The notes under the pieces are model-generated. The model was not told the origin of the DNA and made no database searches. It worked only from the letters and a program-made list of their open reading frames with translations. This document shows, in pieces, positions 14,833-23,030 of a DNA stretch of 23,030 nt. The translations under genes were made by a program, and so were the position numbers. The DNA lies in NCBI GenBank assembly GCA_052143275.1, contig JBKQTH010000418.1, forward strand, positions 1-23,030, in the 5' to 3' direction. The number at the start of each line of letters is the position of its first letter. The first letter of the stretch is position 1. The stretch comes from JAJPKE01 sp052143275. Lineage in GTDB: Bacteria; Chloroflexota; Ktedonobacteria; Ktedonobacterales; JADMIN01.

Positions 14833-14856
14833 TGTATCGATCTATGTATCGATCTG
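14833..14856. repeat. 12-bp tandem repeat upstream of the PIG-L gene, possible operator
   Basis: TGTATCGATCT occurs twice with a 12-bp period (14833-14843 and 14845-14855). Related TATCGAGATC and CTATCGG elements lie just to the left. The block is 37-60 bases before the start codon of the PIG-L gene and 55 bases past the lon stop. Position and palindromic ATCGAT core suit a regulator site, but this is unproven. Confidence 0.35.
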
Positions 14857-14910
14857 CCGATCACCTTGCTCATCCGCCGCCCGGAGGCAGCCAGCACCCG
14901 CTGCATGGGC

Positions 14911-17649
<2,739 letters not shown>

Positions 17650-17723
17650 GATGCTGCTCTCCTAATCGGAGTATCAGTCTAGACCAGATTGTCCTGGTGG
17701 CACCATACTGTACCATGCTGTAT

Positions 17724-17744
17724 GTCACCTCATGTTTTGGTGAC
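17724..17744. promoter_or_regulatory. Inverted repeat upstream of lon, possible stress-regulator operator
   Basis: GTCACC (17724-17729), 9 bases, GGTGAC (17739-17744) form a perfect dyad; ACCTCAT follows both arms, so it also reads as a direct repeat. Next to it CCATACTGTA and CCATGCTGTA (17703-17722) are near-identical tandem decamers. All lie 54-95 bp upstream of the lon start in the divergent region 17650-17979, which holds no other gene. I could not identify a standard -35/-10 for lon, nor a CIRCE or HAIR element. Confidence 0.4.
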
Positions 17745-17979
17745 CTCATATTTTTGTGCGTAACAGATACTATGCCATACAGGAGCCAAACCACGCAAGC
17801 ATTCGATGATTTACTGATTTTGTTGCCGGACGCTGGTAGTGAAAGCTAGGCAATGAGTGGTCGTTCGAGTTACAATACTCTAAGCGCTCTCTCTGCACTA
17901 TCTCGAAGCCGTGGGGTGTGAGCCTGCAAAATTGCGTACTTTTAGGATGTCCCGCTCGGATGTCCCGCGGGGTAGTATC

Positions 17980-18987
17980 ATGAAACAAGAACCTCAAGCA
18001 TCTCCAGAGGTCGCTTCCCCACCGACACCACCAGCATTGCCGGTAGTGACCCCACCATCGTCATCTCCCGCAAGTTCTTCACTGGCACCAATTCTGGAAG
18101 CAAAACCAGAGCTCGATCCGGGTGAAATCAGTGAAGCTACGGTACCAAGTCCGGCAGTTCAACCTCCGGAAGCAGGAACCGCTTCTAGCGCCCCACAGCA
18201 TCCCCGTTTCGCGCTGGCGCTGTCGCTGATTGTGCTGGTTTTCGCCATACTCGGCGGACTGGTGTTTGCCTCATATAATACTGGACAGGCGGAGCTTGAG
18301 CCTGCTCGTGTAGCGCAGGCCTACTGCCGGGATCTGGAGTCGCAGCAATTCAGCGCAGCCTATGCCCTGCTCTCGTCTAGCTACCGGGTAAACCTGACAC
18401 TAAGCCAGTTCATCCAAGTGAGCCAACTTCAAGATGCGGTAGATGGCAACGTGCGAGCCTGCCCCACTGCCGTCAGCCCCGGCCTGGACTTCTCCTTCGG
18501 GCTTCCCCAGGATCACGTCGCATTCTTGATAACTATCGCGCGTAGCAAGCCATTTACCGGGCACGTCGAACTTATCCGCCAACAGGGCGGCTGGAAGGTT
18601 GAGGCCATAGAGCAGTCACTGGAGGGAACCGATGTTGGTCCGCTTGTGGTGGCTAACACCTTCTGCAGCTCCGTGATACAAGGTGATTATGCTGCCGCAT
18701 ACCAGACGCTTTCAAGCCGCCAGCAAAGTCTGGCTTCTGAGACGGTGTTTGCACAGCAGTTCAAGTCCTCCTTTGGAGCACTCGTACGTCTTCGTAGCTG
18801 CGCCTTGGATTACGCGAGCTACCACGTTCAAGCCGGCTCCGCCGCCGTGTCCATGACCTTCAATCTAACGATCTCTACGCCGGCAACCGGCGCTCTAGCT
18901 ACCGGCCTGGTTACAGTTCTTGACTTTACGCAGGAACAAGGTGGATGGAAGCTGGATGATTTCACCCTTCTGCCGCCGGCACAGTAG
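17980..18987 (+). CDS. Membrane-anchored protein with duplicated extracytoplasmic domain
   Basis: Not recognised as a named family. From the ATG at 17980 (335 residues): a Pro/Ser/Ala-rich, probably cytoplasmic N-terminus (1-75), one membrane helix at about 78-98 (LALSLIVLVFAILGGLVFA), then two copies of one domain at about 109-213 and 221-332. Both copies start with VA..(Y/F)C, carry an (S/A)AYALLSS or AAYQTLSS helix, and end in QGGWK(V/L). Each has two cysteines exactly 45 residues apart (C116/C161 and C229/C274), probably a disulfide in each. The layout suits NTF2-like or DUF4878-type ligand-binding domains outside the cell. Start: an upstream frame to 17911 exists, but GGGGTA before 17980 is better placed. 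Confidence 0.8.
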   Translation: MKQEPQASPEVASPPTPPALPVVTPPSSSPASSSLAPILEAKPELDPGEISEATVPSPAVQPPEAGTASSAPQHPRFALALSLIVLVFAILGGLVFASYNTGQAELEPARVAQAYCRDLESQQFSAAYALLSSSYRVNLTLSQFIQVSQLQDAVDGNVRACPTAVSPGLDFSFGLPQDHVAFLITIARSKPFTGHVELIRQQGGWKVEAIEQSLEGTDVGPLVVANTFCSSVIQGDYAAAYQTLSSRQQSLASETVFAQQFKSSFGALVRLRSCALDYASYHVQAGSAAVSMTFNLTISTPATGALATGLVTVLDFTQEQGGWKLDDFTLLPPAQ

Positions 18988-18996
18988 CATCGAGAA

Positions 18997-19026
18997 TTGA
19001 CTGGGGCTGGCTGGGTATGCTATAAC
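18997..19026 (+). promoter_or_regulatory. Candidate promoter between the duplicated-domain gene and the next gene
   Basis: TTGACT (18997-19002), an 18-base spacer, TATAAC (19021-19026), each 5/6 to consensus. It would start transcription near 19033, some 58 bases before the ATG at 19091, so that gene may be transcribed independently. Confidence 0.5.
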
Positions 19027-19090
19027 CCTTGTATCTGAATTTATCCCGACCGCGAGGCTCTCTGTACCGGACAGAAGCGAGGATATTCCC

Positions 19091-19693
19091 ATGTTCTTGC
19101 AGCGCCTCAGGCAACTGCTGTCACAAGTTTTCAGTCGCTTTACCGGGCGGCTACACTTACCACCCTCGAAATCGACGAATCCTCTGGAAAACGAGTCGCA
19201 GACGGCTACCCCAGTCGAATATCGTCAGAGTACAGATGCCGGTGTACCAGCCAGCGGCCTGGCTTCAGGTCGCTGGCTGGACGATACCCGTCGCATGCGT
19301 CCTCGACTGACTGCGACCAGAAGTTGGGCTACCTATGATCGACCATCCCAGGCAGCTCGCTTAATACGACCCGACTCTCTTCCGGTCTCATCGCCGCGGC
19401 CACCGGACCGGTCAGCGGGCCCCGACAATCCCGCTTACGAACCAGCTTCGACGGCACCTCAGCCGGAACTTAGGGAGCTACAGCCTGCCGAAGGAGTAGA
19501 CCAGCAAGGCAAACCAGCGAGTCATCGCCAGCTCATGGCGCTCAAGTACCTGGTGCGGCTGGGTATCTACAATGAGGGCTTTGCCAGCGGCAGTATGCCC
19601 GACCAGTACCAGCACAGCCTGGGCATGGATGAACCGGACAACGGCTTCTTGCGGTCGGACAGTCCCAACAGTCCCGAGAACACTCCAGGATGA
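19091..19693 (+). CDS. Hypothetical, largely disordered protein, 200 aa
   Basis: Unrecognised. GAGGA lies about 9 bases before the ATG and a good promoter lies upstream. A short amphipathic, basic N-terminal helix (FLQRLRQLLSQVFSRF) could sit on a membrane surface. Residues 25-140 are rich in Pro, Ser, Thr and Arg and look unstructured. A small conserved-looking segment follows (HRQLMALKYLVRLGIYNEGFA, about 145-166), probably one or two helices, then an acidic tail. No signal peptide and no cysteines after the start. The gene converges on the HAD phosphatase gene 25 bp away. The helical segment is the best place to search for relatives. Confidence 0.6.
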   Translation: MFLQRLRQLLSQVFSRFTGRLHLPPSKSTNPLENESQTATPVEYRQSTDAGVPASGLASGRWLDDTRRMRPRLTATRSWATYDRPSQAARLIRPDSLPVSSPRPPDRSAGPDNPAYEPASTAPQPELRELQPAEGVDQQGKPASHRQLMALKYLVRLGIYNEGFASGSMPDQYQHSLGMDEPDNGFLRSDSPNSPENTPG

Positions 19694-19718
19694 CACCTGC
19701 TACCGCAGTGTGAGCCGG

Positions 19719-20525
19719 TTAGACCTTGGCCATGGCTGCTGCCAGAAGTTCGCTCAGATCCCTGAAAACCATGTGTGGACGCCGCGCACCGGTCGACTGC
19801 TCGGCCTGCTCGGGTGTGGTCAGTCCAGTTAGTACTAAAGCTGTGGTTACGCCGGCGGAGCGGCCGGCTACAATGTCGAGATCAAGGCCATCACCGACCA
19901 TCAATGTCTGATCTGGCAAGACGCCGAGCAGGTGCATGGCTTCCAGAACTATGGCTGGCTCGGGCTTACCGATTATTTCCGCCCGCTGCCCGCTGGCGTA
20001 TTCGAGCGCGGCCGCAATGGATCCCGTCCCCGGCAGGAAGCCATCCTCCACTGGCAAGCGTGGATCGCGATTGACAGCATAGAACGCCGCACCACCAAGT
20101 ATCGCCTGTAATGCCCGGTGAAGCCGGCCATAGGTGAGGGAACGGTCCAGGGCCACTAAGATCGCGTCGGGAACCTGGCCTTCTGCGTGCTCGGTCCAGG
20201 CTACCTGTAGCCCAGCCTTCTCCATAAGCTCCTCGATAGGCGGAAGTCCCAGCACGAAGACACGCCCTTCAGGAAAGCGTTGCGCCAGCACGCGTGCCGC
20301 CACAGAGCCAGCGGTCAGCACGCGTCCCTGGGGGCGAGGCATGCCCAGACGCCACAGCTTGGCCTCTACCTGCTGCGGCGTGGCAATCGAATTGTTGGAA
20401 AGGTAGACCACCTTCTTGCCGGTAGCGTCCAGCCACTCTACCAGTTCGCGCGCACCGGGAAGTACCTGTTCGCCCCGGTAGACGACACCATCCAGATCCA
20501 GCAGATACGCGCGAAAATCCTCCAT
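19719..20525 (-). CDS. HAD-IIA family phosphatase (NagD/p-nitrophenylphosphatase-like)
   Basis: 268 residues, the usual size for subclass IIA HAD phosphatases, which have a C2 cap and dephosphorylate sugar phosphates, nucleotides or glycerol phosphate. Motifs in order: nucleophile DLDGVVY (Asp10, Asp12), motif II LSNNS (Ser43 region), motif III GKPEP with Lys187, and motif IV VGDGLDLDI with Asp212 and Asp217. The cap covers about residues 80-180. AGGA lies before the ATG. The gene begins 14 bp after the dnaA stop on the same strand, so it is likely read through from dnaA. Substrate unknown; housekeeping metabolite repair is a reasonable guess. Confidence 0.92.
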   Translation of the reverse strand: MEDFRAYLLDLDGVVYRGEQVLPGARELVEWLDATGKKVVYLSNNSIATPQQVEAKLWRLGMPRPQGRVLTAGSVAARVLAQRFPEGRVFVLGLPPIEELMEKAGLQVAWTEHAEGQVPDAILVALDRSLTYGRLHRALQAILGGAAFYAVNRDPRLPVEDGFLPGTGSIAAALEYASGQRAEIIGKPEPAIVLEAMHLLGVLPDQTLMVGDGLDLDIVAGRSAGVTTALVLTGLTTPEQAEQSTGARRPHMVFRDLSELLAAAMAKV

Positions 20526-20539
20526 TACCCGGTCCTGTT

Positions 20540-22261
20540 CTATCCCAACAGCTGCTGGCGAATAGCCATGACTTCTTTGCGCAGGGCAGTATTGTCGTTA
20601 ACTTCGCGCGCAATCTTCTCGCAGCCATGCAATATGGTGCTATGGTCCCGGCCTCCAAGCGCATTACCTATATCCAGGAGAGAAGCCTGTGTTTCTTGCC
20701 GCATCAGGAACATAGCAACCTGCCGCGGCACCACGATATGCTTGTCGCGCTGCTTACCGCAGAGATCTTCACGTGGAATACGATAGTATTCAGCTACCGT
20801 CTCGAGAATCTCGTCGAGGCTCACGCGCTTCTGTTGCCCATCGCTCGCGAGATTGTTGAGCGCGACCTTCGCAGTCTCTAGGGTTAGTGGCAAGCCCTGC
20901 AGCTGGTTCATGGCCAGGAGACGGTTGAAACTTCCTTCGAGGTCCCGTATATTACTTTGCACGCGGCTCGCGAGATAATCTATGACCTCGTCAGGCACAC
21001 GCCGACCAACGGCATCAGACTTAGCGCGGAGAATCGCCACACGGGTCTCCAGATCGGGCGGCTGAATGTCCGCGATTAACCCCCACTCGAAGCGTGATCT
21101 CAAGCGCTCTTCCAGGCTGACGATGGCCTTTGGCGGCCGATCACTGCACATCACGATCTGTTTACTGGCCTCATAAAGGCTGTTGAATGTGTGGAAGAAC
21201 TCTTCCTCGGTAGAATCTTTCCCAGCGATAAATTGGATATCATCTACCAGCAACACATCTACGGATCGGTACTTGGCGCGAAACTCTTCAGTCGTGCGAT
21301 AGCGTATGGCATTGACGATCTCATTGGTGAAGGTTTCCGATGACACATAAAGCACTACCAAATGACGCGCCAGTGCCGTGTGGCCAATTGCGTGTAAGAG
21401 ATGGGTCTTCCCCAAACCAACTCCACCATACAGGAAGAGTGGATTGTAGGCCTTCCCTGGAGTATCGGCAACCGCCTGCGAAGCCGCGTGTGCCAACTGA
21501 TTACCGCTGCCGACGATAAATGTCGAGAACGTATATCGTTGGTTGAGCCGTGGAATCTCAATCTGAGACGCGTACGTGTGCGCTTGTCCCACACTGGTTG
21601 AAGGCGATCCACCGTTACTACGCCGGTAGCCGGCAGACGTGACTCCCTGCTCTGCGGTACGCGCCGGCTCTACCACTTCTGCGTACGCGGAGGCTTCTGG
21701 GACGATGTCGCCATCGTCCAACTCGTCATCATCCGCACCCGGCTGGGAAAAAGACGGCGTCATGCTGCCGGTGGAAGGCGACCCGCCCTCACTCGCTCCC
21801 CTATGTCCGCCATTACGTGAGTTCGGGTCCACGCTGGCAATGTACTGGCGGGTCACCGCTCCCGCGGCTACCGGACGTGGCTGAACTTCATCTGGGTTAT
21901 CGAAAAGGGTTGGACCACCCGACTGACTGATGCGAGAACGTCCGCGCAGCTGAGAAACCGACGCCCGGTCTCGCCGGCTCTCTAAGGAGGCGGAGTCACT
22001 GCCGGATTCCGGTTCGCCAGCCACTACTTCGAGCAGAAGTGTGCAGTTACGTCCAGTTACGCTTGCGATTGCCGTTTCGATACGCTCGCGAAAACGGGTC
22101 TCGAGATGTTCTTTGGCAAAGGTTGTACGCACGCAAAGCACTGTGACACCGTCACGCTCTTCCGCCAGCCAGGTGCCGCGTAGCCAGGTATCGAATTGAG
22201 TAGGGGTCATTTGTTGTCGGAGCCGCTCCTGGGCGGCGAGCCAGACATGTGCATTGCTCAC
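20540..22261 (-). CDS. dnaA: Chromosomal replication initiator DnaA
   Basis: Initiator ATPase that binds DnaA boxes at oriC and opens the duplex. 573 residues, longer than the common 440-470 because the linker between domains I and III spans about 80-235 and is Ser/Gly/Asp-rich. Domain I starts at WLAAQERLRQQMTPTQFDTWL. AAA+ domain: Walker A GGVGLGKT (279-286), Walker B LLVDDIQF (337-344), and the sensor region near 370-390. Domain IV has PRQVAMFLMRQETQASLLDIG and GGRDHSTILHG (about 512-546), the DNA-binding signature. It starts at a GTG at 22261. dnaN does not follow; a HAD phosphatase does, and ridA lies upstream on the same strand. I found no TTATCCACA-type box cluster in the flanks shown. 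Confidence 0.97.
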   Translation of the reverse strand: MSNAHVWLAAQERLRQQMTPTQFDTWLRGTWLAEERDGVTVLCVRTTFAKEHLETRFRERIETAIASVTGRNCTLLLEVVAGEPESGSDSASLESRRDRASVSQLRGRSRISQSGGPTLFDNPDEVQPRPVAAGAVTRQYIASVDPNSRNGGHRGASEGGSPSTGSMTPSFSQPGADDDELDDGDIVPEASAYAEVVEPARTAEQGVTSAGYRRSNGGSPSTSVGQAHTYASQIEIPRLNQRYTFSTFIVGSGNQLAHAASQAVADTPGKAYNPLFLYGGVGLGKTHLLHAIGHTALARHLVVLYVSSETFTNEIVNAIRYRTTEEFRAKYRSVDVLLVDDIQFIAGKDSTEEEFFHTFNSLYEASKQIVMCSDRPPKAIVSLEERLRSRFEWGLIADIQPPDLETRVAILRAKSDAVGRRVPDEVIDYLASRVQSNIRDLEGSFNRLLAMNQLQGLPLTLETAKVALNNLASDGQQKRVSLDEILETVAEYYRIPREDLCGKQRDKHIVVPRQVAMFLMRQETQASLLDIGNALGGRDHSTILHGCEKIAREVNDNTALRKEVMAIRQQLLG

Positions 22262-22322
22262 GAATTAGCCTGCCTAGAAGACCACTGACGAATTAGGATA
22301 CATCGACGAAGATGTGACTGGA

Positions 22323-22352
22323 ATAGTAGCAGATTGTTTGGCGCCGCCGCAA
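22323..22352 (-). promoter_or_regulatory. Candidate promoter of dnaA
   Basis: On the minus strand TTGCGG (22347-22352), 18 bases, TACTAT (22323-22328), in the 150-bp gap between ridA and dnaA. Transcription from near 22316 would give a leader of about 55 bases. The -35 is weak (4/6). Confidence 0.35.
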
Positions 22353-22411
22353 GCGTACCAGCGAATGGACTATCTTGGTACCAGGAGGACGTCTGACAGC
22401 CGTTGTGGTTA

Positions 22412-22801
22412 CTATCCCTCGACCCGAATGGCAATCGCCTCTATCTCAACCAGGGCACCTCGGGGTAGACCCGCAACCGCGACCGTAGATCTGGCAGGCG
22501 GATCACCAGGGAAAAAATCGGCATATGTTTCATTCATCGCAGTGAAGTTGTCTAGGCTGGTGAGAAACACCGTGGTCTTGACAACCTGGCCGAGCGAGCT
22601 TCCAGCTGCCTCAAGTACCGCCGAGAGGTTCTCCAGAGCGCGCCGGGTCTGCACCTGCACATCGCCGGCTACTAGCTGACCGCTTGCCGGATCTAGAGCT
22701 ACCTGGCCAGAGGCGAAAACCAATTCCCGGCTGACAATTGCCTGGCTATAAGGTCCAATCGCCGCTGGGGCACCGACCGTTGCGACACGTTCTCGTTGCA
22801 T
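22412..22801 (-). CDS. ridA: RidA family enamine/imine deaminase
   Basis: 129 residues, the standard size. RidA proteins are small trimers that hydrolyse reactive enamine/imine intermediates from PLP enzymes such as threonine dehydratase. Visible family marks: GPYSQAI (about 16-22), FASGQVALDP (29-38), VVKTTVFL (near 75-82), FF.GDPPARSTVAV with the substrate-carboxylate Arg (about 105), and LVEIEAIA at the C-terminus. The start is the ATG at 22801, preceded by ATGGAGGC. An upstream open frame to 22927 encodes a hydrophobic stretch in the wrong place and is not part of RidA. The gene lies 150 bp upstream of dnaA on the same strand. Confidence 0.92.
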   Translation of the reverse strand: MQRERVATVGAPAAIGPYSQAIVSRELVFASGQVALDPASGQLVAGDVQVQTRRALENLSAVLEAAGSSLGQVVKTTVFLTSLDNFTAMNETYADFFPGDPPARSTVAVAGLPRGALVEIEAIAIRVEG

Positions 22802-22860
22802 GGTATTGAGCTGCCTCCATCTGAATAAACTGTGAAAACCCCACCGTTGCAACCGATAGC

Positions 22861-23030
22861 TTATCCCAAGACATGCAAGAAAACAATACAGCAAAGTGCC
22901 AGCACAACCAAGCAGACAAGCACCCATATCGGCCAGAGAGGTGGCACCTGCTGCCGGTTATAGGCCAGAGCAATCGCCGGTGTCATACCGGCTCTCTCGG
23001 AGCCGCCATCACTGCTGCCGGAATATCGGG
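22861..23030 (-). CDS. C-terminus of a membrane protein (partial, runs off the window)
   Basis: This minus-strand frame is open from the window edge to a TAA at 22861-22863 and reads about 56 codons. It has a polar Ser/Gly-rich stretch, then a single strong hydrophobic helix (LWPIWVLVCLVVLALCCIVF), then HVLG and the stop. That is a C-terminal membrane anchor. An internal ATG at 22986 could instead start a 41-residue peptide; I think a longer gene entering from the right is more likely. It lies 59 bp upstream of ridA. The other two frames here are also hydrophobic or open, so the frame choice is moderate. Confidence 0.45.
   Translation of the reverse strand, partial: RYSGSSDGGSERAGMTPAIALAYNRQQVPPLWPIWVLVCLVVLALCCIVFLHVLG

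Noticed and set aside
22262..22411. oriC candidate in the gap before dnaA
   Set aside because: Only 150 bp, no match to TTATCCACA or its complement and no AT-rich unwinding stretch.
22802..22927. N-terminal hydrophobic extension of RidA
   Set aside because: A strong ribosome site sits right before the ATG at 22801 and RidA homology begins there; the extension overlaps another frame's membrane segment.

Overview
The window is bacterial chromosomal DNA with short intergenic gaps, mixed strands, Shine-Dalgarno sites and several good sigma-70-type promoters. The gene content (a histidine kinase with three PAS domains and a GAF domain but no membrane segment, a Lon with a long acidic N-terminus, a DnaA with a long linker, a PIG-L deacetylase, DUF1214/DUF1254 genes) reminds me most of Chloroflexota, perhaps Ktedonobacteria. 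That is an inference from style, not a phylogenetic result.

Layout. 1-4.4 kb: ribosomal protein S21 (+), a front-end type fatty acid desaturase (-), three small unknown genes in a row (+, 1843-2859), a small membrane protein and a nitroreductase (+), and a remnant of a metallophosphoesterase (-). 4.4-8.1 kb: a PAS/GAF histidine kinase followed 31 bp later by an FMN-dependent 2-hydroxy-acid oxidase, a probable operon with no response regulator. 8.1-11.5 kb: a gene-free leader with many possible hairpins, a two-helix membrane protein, a nucleoside 2-deoxyribosyltransferase-like protein (+), a translationally coupled pair of unknown proteins (-), and a VOC-family protein (+).

11.5-13.9 kb looks like an accessory patch. 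It holds a DUF1214/DUF1254 operon behind a strong promoter, the C-terminal scrap of an IS1634-like transposase, a 13-bp inverted repeat that reuses tRNA-His sequence, a hairpin, and then tRNA-His(GTG) with its own near-consensus promoter. The repeats beside the 3' end of the tRNA could be the scar of an integrated element.

13.9-23.0 kb is mostly housekeeping: PIG-L deacetylase and Lon protease (-), a membrane-anchored protein with a duplicated extracytoplasmic domain, a disordered unknown (+), then a minus-strand run of an edge-truncated membrane protein, ridA, dnaA and a HAD-IIA phosphatase. dnaA lacks a dnaN neighbour here, and I found no DnaA-box cluster.

I found no CRISPR array, complete mobile element or recognisable complete defence operon. 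The least explained signals are the tRNA-derived repeat hairpin, the duplicated paired-cysteine protein, the deoxyribosyltransferase-like gene with its membrane-protein neighbour, and the unknown coupled pair.
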